From Euryodendron excelsum (Eukaryota > Streptophyta > Magnoliopsida > Ericales > Pentaphylacaceae): a DNA stretch of 64,000 bases. Below, one piece after another: positions 21,476 to 33,300 of the stretch. The position numbers and the translations under genes are program-made. Location: positions 13,010,001-13,074,000 of the forward strand of contig CM065397.1 of the NCBI GenBank assembly GCA_033060915.1, written 5' to 3'. The first letter of the stretch is position 1; every line of letters starts with the position of its first letter. The notes under the pieces are model-generated. The model had not been told where the DNA came from. It saw only the letters and a list, made by a program, of their open reading frames with translations, and searched no databases.

Positions 21476-22905
21476 GCTCCTAGACCTGAAGATCATCCCG
21501 TAATTGGAACCAAATGGGTGTTTAAAAAGAAAATGGATGAATCTAGAATTGTTGTGAGAAATAAGGTCAGACTCGTAGCTCAAGGCTATAGTAAAGAAGA
21601 AGGAATTAATTTTAATGAGATCTATGCACCTGTAGCTATATTAGAGGCTATTAGAATGTTACATGGATTTTCATGTTTCAAAAATTTCAAGCTTTACCAA
21701 ATGGATGTAAAAAGTGCATTCTTGAATGGTTCTATTTCTGAAGAGGTTTATGTTGAACAACCTCTTGGTTTTGAAAACTTAAAATTTCCAAATTATGTTT
21801 TCAGACTTACAAAAGGCACTCTATGGTTTAAAGCAGGCCCTGAGGGCTTGGTATGAAAAGTTGAGCAAATTTTTTATTAAAAATGGATTCACAAGAGAAA
21901 AGGTTAGTACCATACTTTTCATAAAAATCAAAAACCATGATATGCTTATTGTGCAAATTCATGTGGATGACATCATATTTGGCTCTACTAATGAGAAGTT
22001 TTGCAAGGAATTTGCTAAATGTATGCAAGGTGAGTTTGAGATGAGCATAATGGGAAAACTCAACTTCTTCCTTGGACTTCAAATCAAACAAACAAAGGAA
22101 GACATCGTCATAAACCAAGCTAAGTACATCAAAGACTTGCTCAAAAAGTTTGATATGGAGGATGCAAGGCCTTTGAGCACTCCCATGAATACTTCAATAA
22201 AGCTTGACAAAGATGAGAAATTTATTTCTGTATATACCAAGCTATATAGAAGTATGATTGACTCATTACTTTATCTAACTGCTAGTAGGCCTAACATCAT
22301 GTTTAGTGTTTGCCTATATGCTAGATTTTAATATAATCCAAAGCAATCACTTGTTGTAGCTGTTAAAAGGATTTTTAGATATCTCAAGCACACACCTAAT
22401 CTTGAATTGTAGTATCATAAGGGCACATCTTTAAACTTGATTGGTTATTCTGATACTGACTATGCTGGTAGTAAAGTTGATAGAAAAAGCACAAATGGCT
22501 CTCGTCAATTTCTTGGTAATATGCTTGTTCATAGTTTAGTAAGAAACAAAACTCAGTTGCACTTTCCACAGCTGAGGCAGAATACATTGCAGCTGGAAGT
22601 TGTTGTGCTCAAGTCCTTTGGATTAAACACCAATTAGAGGATTTTGGACTGACTTTTGAACACATCCCTATTAGATGTGATAATACAAGTGTTATAAAGT
22701 TGACCAAGAATCCTATCCAGCACTCTCGTACAAAACATATTGAAATTAGACATCATTTTATACGTGATCATGTGCAAAAAGTGATATCAAACTTGACTTT
22801 GTAAGCACTAAGAACCAACTTGCTGATATATTCACAAAACCATTGAGTGAAGATAGATTTTGTATGATTGGGAGAGAATTGGAAATAAGCAATCCAATAG
22901 CTTGA
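21476..22905 (+). pseudogene. pol part 3 of element 2: reverse transcriptase and RNase H
   Basis: Copia-type reverse transcriptase (RVT_2). The order is GTKWVFKKKMDE, RLVAQGYSKEEGINF, YQMDVKSAFLNG and the frameshifted LYGLKQALRAWYEKL near 21825. The active-site box is HVDDIIFGS (about 21960-21985): Tyr became His but both aspartates remain. RNase H follows with GYSDTDYAGSKVDRKSTNGS (about 22440-22500), a frameshift near 22550, then AEAEYIAAGSCCAQ and KHIEIRHHFIRDHV. It ends LADIFTKPLSEDRF.. with the natural stop at 22903-22905. Stops at about 22329 and 22410 add to the decay. Confidence 0.9.
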
Positions 22906-23485
22906 TTGATTATGTTATTGGGTACACTTGATTATGCAGTTGAATTGTTTGAAATTGATTTAGATACTTATTTGATACATTACATGACATTCATAAGTTG
23001 TTTTCTGCATTTCATGAAGGAAGAGTCGACTCCCGACCTCTAAGTGTTGACCCCTATTTCTTGAGAATAGCTTATGTTGGCCTCTGTTGAAAAGAGTCGA
23101 CCATTTTAACAGAGAGCTCAGAAGCAATTCTGCGAAGAAAAAAATCGACCCCTTGAAGCCAAGAGTCGAACTTTTTGTGTGGTTGCTCAGTAACTTTAAA
23201 AACCCCTATTTATTTGACTAAATCAAAATTTCCCTCTCTCTCTCTCTCTCGACAAACTGTTTCTTCAACTGCCATACCCACCAAAAATCCCTCCTCCAAC
23301 CTTTGTAAATCCCAGATTCGAACTTCAAAATCATCACCCAACTGCTCCTAACTGCTATTCCATCCTCCAATAGACTCCTAAAACTGCTAAACCGAAAAGG
23401 GCAAGCTTGCCATAGTGGAGTCAACCCCTACACCCATAGAAGGGAAGAAAAAAAGAACAAATGGGAGTCTTCTAAAGCTTCAAAG
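22906..23485 (+). other. Spacer between pol and envelope-like region
   Basis: Contains four to five gagtcgac-like words (23024-23170) resembling the LTR motif and a (CT)n run at about 23232-23250. No credible coding sequence of its own. Confidence 0.5.
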
Positions 23486-24925
23486 ATGAGGAGAGGGAAG
23501 CAAATTGTGGAAGAAGAAGAAAAGGATATCTTGGAAAATAATCTCTATTTCTACAAGCAATCTAATAAAGATAAGTATGTCAATGATTTTTCTTCAAGAA
23601 TTATTCTTAATGGTCGATGGATGGACTATACATTCTTCACTAAGGAGAAGTTTACATTTGAAGAAAAATTTGAGAAACTTGAATGGAAATCAATGACATT
23701 GCTTAGAGACGATGTGTACCTTGAATTGGTTGGGCATTTCTATGCCCAAAAAAAAAAAAAAGGGTAAGTGCAAGTGTGACTAGTTATGTCAGAGGAGCCC
23801 ACATTTTACTCACCAAAGAATTATCTACAACATTTTAGGCATCAATGGTGATGGCACAATAGGGTAAAAACACATGGATAGATGTCTAGCCCTATCACTT
23901 CTTTTAGGCACCAAAGTTACTGATAATAGTCTTTAACCAAATGCCAATGAACTGTCATTAGAATTAAGGCTTATTCATCACTTTGCCTGCCACATTTTTA
24001 TTCCTAAAGGAGGAAAATTTGAGTATATTTCTGATAAAGAACTCTTTTTTTTGTGAGCTTATATGACTGAGACCAAGATTGATCTAGCTGATTATATTTG
24101 GAACCACATCCTCAAGGCTAGCAAAACCAAAGTGAGTTTGCCCTATGGAATATTTTTTACCAAGGTATTCAAACACTTTAAGATCAACTTATCTAGTGAA
24201 AAGAGGAGAACTCCTGATCCTAATTCTGATGAGTAAAATCACAAGACTATGTCTAGAATGAGGTACTACTTTGACAAACAAACCAAGCAATGGGTAAAAG
24301 AATAGGGTAATAGTGGTGGTGGTAGTGCCATACCAAGGGCAAGATGCATAGAAAGAGGTCAATCATCTGGAACTTTAAGGAAACTTTTTTCAATGGACAT
24401 TATGCCTAGTAATTCTGTGCAAATAGCTATGATGACAAAAATGCTCAACGAGATGAAAAAATAACAAGATGGGATGTTTACTAAGCTTGACAAGAAAGTA
24501 GAAAATGGTGCAACTAGGTTGCTCTTTGTTGAGAAGAAGGTAAGGGAGCTTGGTAAGTCATTTGTAACTGAGGGAAACAAATTGAAGCAGCAAATGGGTA
24601 ATGACATTGAAATGTCCACTGAGCATCTAGGAAAATAAATTAAGAAAATGATTGGAGATGCATACAATCCCTTCTATCCTACTGCAGCAAGATTTACAGA
24701 AGAGAACTCATCCACTGATGCCTCTACTGATGACATGGATGAAGTACATCAGGAAATTAATCCCTCAACTGGCACAAAAGCTGACACCCCAACTCAAGCA
24801 AGAGCAAAACATAATCAAACCTCTCCACAATCACCAACCAGCACCTACCAGTATGGACTAAAGTAGAAAAATCCAGCCAAGTTCACAAACACTGTTGATG
24901 ACCCTATTAATCTCTCCCAAACTTA
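23486..24925 (+). pseudogene. Envelope-like region of Sirevirus element 2, decayed
   Basis: Begins MRRGKQIVEEEEKD and continues with a recognisable pattern (ILNGRWMDYTFF..LEWKSMTLLRDDVYLELVGHFYAQ, shown in part). A 14-base A-run at 23749-23762 shifts the frame. Further pieces include VTSYVRGAHI (about 23780) and SLPYGIFFTKVFKHFKI (about 24130). The C-terminal part is acidic and Thr/Ser/Pro-rich and ends STYQYGLK at 24866. Position after RNase H and before the polypurine tracts fits the Sirevirus envelope-like ORF. I see no convincing signal peptide or transmembrane helix in what remains, so a real envelope function is not supported. At least three breaks. Confidence 0.6.
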
Positions 24926-25279
24926 ATCCTCCAAAGCCCAAACTTGAGCACTCTTATATTTGCACTTCATTTTTGCATTTTCATTTGTATTTTTGAACAA
25001 GTCTCTATTTTAAAAGGATGGTATGTCATCCTCAAGACATTTGCTATGTAATATGATTAATGTCTTACAATCTATTGATGCCTAATATATATATATATAT
25101 ATATTTTATTGTATGGAATCCTCAATGTGGTTGTTTGCAATTTCTAATTGGTTAGTTGGTTGATTTAATTTGTTTGCTCACTTATGTGTAACATTAATCT
25201 TATTTTAAGATTTTATTTTTTTTTTTGGCTATTGTACCTGTCTTTTGCTTGTTTTTCTAGCACTTTTTGATTGATTGTC

Positions 25280-25586
25280 AAAAAGGGGGAGAGAAGTAGA
25301 GAAGTCAAAGTATTGTTGTTGCTATTGCTATTGTTGCTTGATAAAAAGCACGAGTGCTTTAACTCCTCAAAAGAGGGGGAGAAAAGTATAAGATTGTTGC
25401 GTTCTTCACATTGACTCAAAAGCACTAAGTACTTGACCTCTTTAAGTAAGCTAAAGCAGTATATTCCTTAAAAAAGGGGGAGCAAATTTAGGTATAAATT
25501 TCTATACTTTTGCACCAACACACATACACTTGAAGCTTATTATTCTTGTTTTGAAAATTTTTGTCAATCATAAAAAATGGGGAGAT
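25280..25586 (+). repeat. Four polypurine-tract repeats before the 3' LTR
   Basis: Purine tracts begin at 25280 (AAAAAGGGGGAGAGAAG), 25369 (AAAAGAGGGGGAGAAAAG), 25470 (AAAAAAGGGGGAGCAAA) and 25572 (AAAAAATGGGGAGAT), spaced 89, 101 and 102 bp. Only the last abuts the LTR and would prime plus-strand DNA. Repeated polypurine tracts are a described Sirevirus trait. Confidence 0.9.
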
Positions 25587-27608
25587 TGTTGACTGCATGC
25601 CTTAATTTTGATGATAACAAAACTTTGTTTAAATGTCTAATTACTTTACTTCGTGTACAAATAATATTATGCATTAATTAAACTATGACTTGAAGCTTGA
25701 ATATATTGAAGAACTAATGAAGTTTGTCAAGAAGATTTGAAGAGTATGTTGAAACCTCGAAAGATGAACGAAACTATATAGATTGAAGAGTCCTGGATAT
25801 AATCAAATTAATTTGATGTCATCTCAAAGAGATTGAAGGTGTTAAAGATCAGTTTAAGAGAAGAGATCTCAAGTCTTAGAAGGTCTCTTGAAGATTTTGA
25901 ATAAGACTTGGATCAATGAAAGAAGTGATGTTGATTGAAGAACTTTACATGTAATCAAATTGAATTGATTTCATCTTGAAGAGATTGAAAGTGTTAAAGA
26001 TAAATAGAAGTGAATATCACAACTATTGGAAGATTTGATGAACTCTCAACAAATCAAAGGAAGCCATGAATTGATTGAAGAAGCTCTTGAAGAACCGTAT
26101 GCATGGAAGGAGACATTTCAAGTTTTAGAAGCCTAATCTGGAATATCAATGAAGTGCTTGAAGAATTGGAAGAAGATTGAAGAAGTCTTATAAAATGAAG
26201 CCTATGGAATTGGCAAGAGTCGACATTTAGACCTCCAAGTGTTGACACATGAAGACAGTGACTTGAACATGAGCAATTGATATGGCAAGAGTCGACACAT
26301 TTATTTCAGGAGTCGACACTTAGCTCATCAAAAGAGTCGACACATGCGCCTCAAAGAGTCGGCACATGGAGACAATGAGCATGACTTTGATAAAACATTA
26401 GAAGAGTCGACGCATGCGCCTAAAGGAGTTGACACATGGAGACAAATTGCTGGACTTTGAGAAATCCTTAAAAGAGTCAACACATAAGATTACAAGTGTC
26501 GACACATCGAGACAGATTGCTCGACTTTGAAAAAGTCTTAAAAGAGTTGACACATAAGCCGATAAGAGTCAACACAAGAAGACAGAGGGCACGACTTAGA
26601 TAAAACCTTCAAAGAGTCGACACATGAGATCACAAGTGTCGACACATCGAGACAGATTGCTCAACTTTGAAAAAGCCTTAAAGGAGTCGACACATGAGCC
26701 CAGAAGAGTCGACACATCAAGACAGTGCCTTAGAGATATATGCTAAAACTTGAAGAAATCGACACTTGGTCCTCAAAGAGTCGACACATGGAGGCAGATT
26801 GCTTATAGAACAGTGTTTAGAGCAACAAGGTGTTGACACTTGTAGCCTAAGGGTCGACACATGCCACTATAACGGTAATATTTCTGAACGTTATACTCCG
26901 TCGTTTTTGCATCCAATGGAACCTCCACTACGAGTAGAATCGAAGCTAAGGCACATATATATGACCCTCATAGCATATATACAGTAAGGAGAGCGATATA
27001 CAAGTGCAACAATTGAACTTGAAGGCATAAACCCTAGCTGTTATTGTTGTTTTGCTGAGATATTAGGGTTTTACTGATATACACTGATTTCATCCATTCT
27101 TTGAGAGAGATACTTTGTGTGAACCTCATTTATTTGATTTTGGTAGGTTTGTAAACATGTGAGTTTGGGTGTTCTTGTTAACAACACCTGTAAGTTTGAG
27201 TGAAGCTTGAACAAAATCACTTGTAAGTTTGAGTGAAGCTTTGACAAAATCACTTGGGGAGATTTGAAAATTTAGGAAGAGCTCTTGTAAGAAGTGAGCT
27301 AGGCACTGAATCAACTAGCACCTGCTTTGTAATTGTTCATTGCATAGTATAATAGCTTTCAAGAGGGTCTTGAGAGTGAGGACGTAGGTCATGAGTTATG
27401 ACTGAACCTCAGTAAATCTTTGTGTTCGTTGTGTGCTATGTTTTTCATTTATTATTGAGATTGTTTGAACACATAGCACACACACTCTGATTCTGTTATC
27501 AGATTAATTAATTGATTAGATTGCTTAAATAATTTTTAGTTAAAATTATTGGTGATTATATTTGAAACCCAATTCACCCCCCTTCTTGGGTTGTATACTT
27601 GGCCAACA
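25587..27608 (+). mobile_element. 3' LTR of element 2 (2022 bp)
   Basis: TGTTGACTGCATGCC..TACTTGGCCAACA, followed by the ATACA duplication at 27609-27613. It has no internal insertion and so shows the empty sequence (gttttgctgagatatt, about 27049-27064) for solo LTR A. It carries the GTCGACAC array (26215-26870) and TATA-like sequence near 26955-26985. Confidence 0.95.
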
Positions 27609-27613
27609 ATACA

Positions 27614-29108
27614 GTGGTGGGGTAGCAATACCATGATACTCGTGGGTATAGGGGCGAGTTTGAAAATCTTCAACCTCCTACATGAAGTCTATGACATTCT
27701 TGGCATAACTTTTATCTGACCACTAGGCAATTTGGGGGGCACTTCACCGGGCCTTTTTACCAACTAGGAAATCAGCTTCGTCAACAATCGCAGCCCCGCT
27801 CGCATCTGTTGCAACGACCATACATGTCACCTCCAATATGTTAAGAGCAAGGGAAAAGCCTGGAAACCTCTCAAACAACACTACCAGCAAGAATTGTGTC
27901 AGCACAAAATTGGCCACGTCATAACAACCCACCGATCTCTCCATCTCGAGCCGTATGAGATCCAAGCGGGAATACAAGTTGCCCAAAAATAGAGGCAGCA
28001 GAGGAAGGAAAACCCTGCGAGCTAACTGAGTGGCGAGAAGAAACACACTCGGGCTCACACTATCATCTGAGGGATCTGGGAAGGGTAGACTGAAAGGAAA
28101 AAGGCTATGAATGTAGCAAGGGAGAGGTCGGAATTGTATCCTTCTCTCTTGAATTCATCAAGAACATTGTCGTTATAAGGTCCTCCGGGACGAAGGTCTT
28201 TGTAAAAATACTGGATCCAAACGACATAGGAAGATTTCAGTTTTTTGAGGATGAGTTGCAAAAGGAAGTCCGTCATCACCAAACCAGGACTTTATTGTCT
28301 GGTGGAGGCATTGTTGGAGTCACTGGACAGTGTATTGGTCCTCAGCAAAAGGATGGGCAAAGTCGAACATCTCTTTGCCGCAAATTCACAAATGAAGAAG
28401 AATGTGCTTGTCCTCCAGAGTCACCCCCCATTCCCTAAAGGGAGCAATAAAACTATGGGTGTCGGTATTCCAATAAGCCATTAAGGCTTCAAGGCTGGAG
28501 TTGTTCTTATGGATGTTCAAGGTCTTAGAAATTAGGATTGGCATAAGGAGACCCATGTCCTGAAACCGCTTAGACAGTTCAGGCCCCCGAGTCAAAAGCT
28601 TGACCCATTCCTTCCATCCATGAGTTGGTAAGGAGAGGCATTTGAATTGGATGAAAGAATGGGAAAAATCTCCCCGTTCTACACAAAAACAGAGGACAAA
28701 CCCAAGAATGGTCATCTCGGCCTCATGAAAATTGAGCTCGGGCCCTCTCAAGAGCAAAGGTTCCGCAAGGGGCTCCACCTCTGAGAGGAAAGATTTGATA
28801 AGTTACTAGAATTTGTTTTTCCTCCCAAAAAGGTAAGCGGCTTGACGCCAGTCAAGATGAGGAGGGATAGGCCTGGAGGATAAGAGGGTTCTCATATCAT
28901 CTGTATCTACCCCAACACCAATAATCTTCTTTCTTTTCCCCATAAATGAGGCAAGAAGGAGGAAAAGGAAATTGAGCAGGAAATGTGTTTGTCGAAAGGC
29001 TTCTAAGAGCGAATGTAGCAAAATGTGAAGAGATTTGTGAAACAAAGGGAGTGAAACATAACGCAAATATGTAGGTATGTCTGGGCCACATTTGAAAAGA
29101 TGCGCCAT
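27614..29108 (-). pseudogene. PMD (plant mobile domain) gene, 5' part, broken by element 2
   Basis: Minus-strand coding from about 29108 or, with a better family fit, from the Met at 28778 (MEPLAEPLLLRGPELNFHEA). SLEALMAYWNTDTHSFIAPF followed by WGVTLEDKHILL (about 28390-28480) is the typical PMD opening (W..T.TF..P.GE..ITLEDV). The centre is PLLPLFLGNLYSRLDLIRLE with ERSVGCYDVANF (about 27900-28010). Frame changes occur near 28386, 28055 and 27744, with a stop in the last segment. Joining 27614 to 6755 across one ATACA copy keeps the frame that leads to the YCPNRVAREFG motif. The protein's role, if any, is unknown; related host proteins MAIN and MAIL1 act in nuclear silencing and cell maintenance. 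Confidence 0.65.
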
Positions 29109-29209
29109 TTAATTCCCACTGTTTTGCCCCTTCGAAGCCCGGGAAAAAGCTGCAACGGATGGACAGCTAGGCGACTTTTGGGAATAAACGTAGTAATGAA
29201 GGGGGGCTC

Positions 29210-29950
29210 TAAAAACGACCGTCATTAATGTGGCTGATGCGGGTTTCGAGCATGCGTTACAAGAAAATAAACTGCAGTATTAAGACGAATGATGCTTGGT
29301 TGTTTAGAGACAAAGTAAGACAAAAAAAAACATATAATAACGGTATGCAATCATTGTATATTTCTCTGTCCTTGAAAAAAAGGGGGCGCAAAACGATGCA
29401 GTATGACATCTAATGTGCACGTACGATACATAAAGACAAGTGTACCCCACGCGCAAGGGGCTAAATGCAGACAATATAAAGCCTTGTTTCAAAACGATGG
29501 CGCTTCGAAGCATACCCTTGAGCAGAAGGGCACCAAAGTCAAATGGTAGGACTTGGGACATTCATCACAGCGGGACAAAGGTATCGCATGAATTGTTGGC
29601 TAAGAATAGAGGATCGGTAAGGTAAGAGGCATCACCTCGACCACAAAGTATCTCGAGTCCCCTAGGGTTAAGGAGAACCTCTCCGCCTCAGCCTAGTTGG
29701 CAAATGGAATCTTGAGCACATTAGTGGCCACGTGTCATTTAGATATACGTCAAATACGCCTATAAATAGAGTCTGCTACCCCAAGGGTAAGCAAGAGAAG
29801 AAGAGGAAGCAAATCCCTGCCAAGGTACCGTTAAAGTACCCCTGTCATCTTCTCTCTATTCACAGCCAGCTCTATCCTTCACCTCTATTCGATCCTATTG
29901 TCCGTGTTGATCCTCCAGTAATTCCTATCTCTCCAGACCCATAGTTTACA
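29210..29950 (+). mobile_element. Ty3/gypsy-like LTR (boundaries approximate)
   Basis: GCCTATAAATAGAGTCTGC (TATA box at 29761-29770) followed by ctaccccaagggtaagcaagagaag is characteristic of gypsy LTR promoter text. Sequence is GC-richer than the flank beyond 29950. A purine tract with gaaggggggctc near 29198-29210 could be the polypurine tract. I could not fix exact TG and CA ends or duplications. If right, this is the 3' LTR of an element carrying the PMD gene antisense. Confidence 0.5.
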
Positions 29951-30119
29951 TCATCTACAATTATCAATTGGTCATACTACCAATTAGAGGATTGGAACAA
30001 TGACCTAATAGCTATGCCTGTAAGCAAGGGTAAATCATTTTGCTTGAAGGGCCAACTTGAATGTTGCCCTTTCTTCTCAAGGCTTTTAAAACATCTTTTT
30101 TAAACTCTGGGGGTCAACT
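29951..30119. other. Intergenic, nothing recognised
   Basis: Transition from the transposon nest to AT-rich flanking DNA. No coding or repeat signal. Confidence 0.5.
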
Positions 30120-30345
30120 AAGGGCTCGTTTGGTAGTTTTTTCACTTAACTTTTTTATAAGCTTATAAGTAAAAAAAAAAATGTCAAATCTTTTTGATTT
30201 TCTATTTTTACTTTAGTTAAAGATAAAAAAAATACAAAAATAGAAAAATAAAAAAGTAAAAAAAAATTAACTCCTTTACTTATAAGCTAAAAAAAAATTA
30301 AGTGAAAAAGTTGTTCCGTTTTATCATTATACCAAATATCACAAA
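30120..30345. mobile_element. Foldback MITE-like element 1 (hAT-type end)
   Basis: The left end is gggctcgtttggtagtttttt. About 38 bp of inverted repeat (CACTTAACTTTTTTATAAGC / GCTTATAAGTA.. and its counterpart at 30283-30315) folds around an A/T-rich centre. The right terminus has diverged (ttataccaaata near 30330). No duplication found. Confidence 0.6.
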
Positions 30346-33300
30346 ATGCAATGGCTTAAGGCGCAAAAGACAAAGTTTGATCTTTTTGGGCCGACTCATT
30401 TTGGAATCAACTTTCTGCAAGTCAGCTGAGTTGTGTATTTATGATTGGCTCAGATGTGATGGACGAAATTTTGTTTGTGAGTGAGGTATATTTGAAACAC
30501 CTCTTGAGATAAATAAATAAAAAAATACACAAGAAAAATGTTTTACATGCAACTAAAGAATTATGTAATTAAATAAGAATTATTTATTTTAAAATAAAAT
30601 ATTCATCATAAACACTTTCAATTACAAAAATTTTACTGTTAAATTATTTTTGTAAAAATTTTTTGTACGAATAATATTTTTAAAAAACAATAGAGCATGC
30701 AGAGTTTTGGCATGATCAGGCTTTTAGAAATAATAATCATTCGTGTTGGTCTATGGTAGAAGTGGAACACAACCCACGAAAGGGTTTCATGAAGGTGACA
30801 TTCACTAATCAATCATAATCAAGAATCTTACTGTGTTTAAGGATTAGGTTTGTTACTTAACATTCTCCATATAGTAGGAGGCTCTGTTGTTCGGAGACAA
30901 AAAGTCATGATTATTTTGTTAAAGATTCTAAGAACTTTGATCCAAAGTATGTGTGTTTTTTCTCCTGCTCCACTTTAGGTGGACCAAAGTTCTGTGGTGT
31001 TGTGCTGAAAGCAATGGACAGATCAGGGAAGGGGTAATGAATTTATGGCCAAGAGAGCGGATAGGTAAGTAGGTTCCTAAATAATTAGAGGGTAGCTTTG
31101 GCTAGGACAGTTTTGGCTGTTTCCTTGGTCATTATCTCCAAAAGCAGGAGATCCTCCCATGAAATTTTTTAAAATAATCTTTCTCGAGTATCTTTTGAAA
31201 AAGTTTTAGATTGCCTAGTATTCTACTAATTAATAATTTTAGATTTTAGATTTTTAATAAATGTGCGAGGGTAATTTATTATAAATTCTCAAAATGGCTC
31301 CTTATTTATGATTTTCTACTGAATCCCACAAGGACAATTTTGGCAATTGATAAAAAAATTATCCTAGTAAAAGACAAGGTTACCCAGGCAATAGGGTCAC
31401 TCGCAAATAAAAAATGTTAGTAATAAATAAATAAAATGGAAAACTCCTATTATTTCCATCCAATGCCATGGTTTATCTTCCCGTTGAATACTTTATGATT
31501 GAAAAAACAGGCAATAATCAATACAATCAAATGAAAACTAGAAAAATGTGTATTGAAATAATGAAAGGGGAAGAAATTATGTTGTACTAGGTGGAGGTCA
31601 AAGCTGTTGTCTCCTTGAAGAATAATTATGGGTTTTTTTTTTCTTCCTAGCCCTTTTATGTTGTAGAATTAAATGTTATCTGACTTAATGGAATTAACTT
31701 CTTACCTTTCTTGTGAGAAAAAAGGAATTGAGTTGTGGCTTTCATGATTCTTATGTAATCCAAATAAAGCAAAAGATTTTTTAGATAGATTAAGATTGCA
31801 TCATTCAACATTATGCCTCTCAAATTATATCATTGTTAAGGATGATATGAAGTGCATCCAAAGTCAATATAATGTTCCATGAATTGGTCCAAAGTTAGAA
31901 AAAAACAAAATTGCAAGTGGGACAGTGCAAGTTAAAGATGCTTAAAAACTTCAAAGCTCACACCTCGTCGACATAGCTGCAGTTGATAGCAAGATATTTT
32001 TTTCATGGACGACAGAGACTTTGGTTGAATGCTTTCAGGATTCTTTTTTCATGGTGTTTGGCTTGCATTATTGTCATTACTAAAAGATGAAGTGAGACCA
32101 TTCAAAAAACGACGTAAATTTTCAAAGAAATGCAATGACTAAGTTCTTTGCTCGTCAATATCTCAATAATGCACTTAACCCTTTGTACCATGAATGATTT
32201 GAGCCTTATCCAGTACAGTGTGTATTCAAATGTGGCTGGATACTCTAGAATATTTAGTGTAGCTGAGAAAAATCGAATCCAAGGTAATGAAGAAGGGTGA
32301 AATTTGAATTCAGAATTCCGTGAAACTTGGTAGTCTGTATAGAAACATGTTACAAATCAAGATGCATAATATGATTTTTTTTTTTTTTTTTGAATTCAAT
32401 TGTTTAGGTCTTGAAAAAGTTTTTTTTTTTTCGTACACTTTGGTTTTAGAAATAGCTTGATCTGGAAGCTTTTTTCTTTTGTCTAGATTTTGATGATTTC
32501 AATGCAGTGTATTTAGAGAATTGATTCCTCTTGTGTTCTTGTATCTTGTTCCTATAACAACTCACTTGTTCATGCATATCTCCTGTATCGTAAGGACATT
32601 TTTTTGAAGCAACTATTATGAACAATTACCTTTGTTAGCAAAGGGAATGATTTAGTATAAAAAGTGTTCTCATGGCTATAGTAGAAAGGGAATTTCTTAG
32701 AAATTGTTCAAGTTAGAATAGAAAGAGGGTTGTAAACTCTATAGAGAACAGTTTGTTCTTTTAAAGAAGTAAACAAAATAAATAACAATCCGTGTGACGT
32801 GAGAATTGAGATTCCAAATTGTAGTTAAATGACTGCTTTTTACATGAAACATTAATTCACCGCAGAAATACCAAACTGAAAGGAAATTACCATACAATCA
32901 GGATAGGTCAGAAAAAAAAAATGTTGCTATGTCGACAAGGTCAAACAATGCTTTACAGTATAAATGCTACCAATCAAGAAATTACAGTCACATAAGGAAG
33001 TTGGGAAGGTAGCTTCAATCATTGACAAGATAAAACAAAAGCATCGAAATTGGTTGTGTAACAAAAACCAAAATATTGAAAGTGACCCAGAGATGATGCA
33101 AATAGTTATGGAAAATATGCAGGCAGCTGTACATATTTTTTTTCGTTTCCTTGACTATGTGTTTCTTTTTTCTTCTTGTCTTTTTTTATTTTTTTGGTTA
33201 TGCGGTTAGGGGTACTTGGATCAGCGTACACATACTTTAACTAATCGCTTCTCCTTCGATATCATCCCTGCTAAGACTAAGAGACTAAAATGAGATAAAT

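Larger units (their letters stand above)
6761..27608 (+). mobile_element. Sirevirus-like Ty1/copia retrotransposon, element 2, with two nested insertions
   Basis: Full-structure element: 5' LTR, primer site, gag, protease, integrase, reverse transcriptase, RNase H, envelope-like region, repeated polypurine tracts and 3' LTR. It is flanked by ATACA duplications. Removing the insertions at 8250-12410 and 15593-20779 leaves about 11.5 kb, within the usual Sirevirus range. LTRs near 2 kb, an ORF after pol and multiple polypurine tracts are family hallmarks. The two LTRs differ at roughly 8% of positions over their first 370 or so bases by eye, so the insertion is millions of years old under usual plant rates (inference). 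Many stops and frameshifts make it inactive. Confidence 0.9.

Noticed and set aside
28806..29108. Separate small gene upstream of the PMD gene
   Set aside because: Composition is compatible with upstream or leader sequence of the PMD pseudogene. No independent support.
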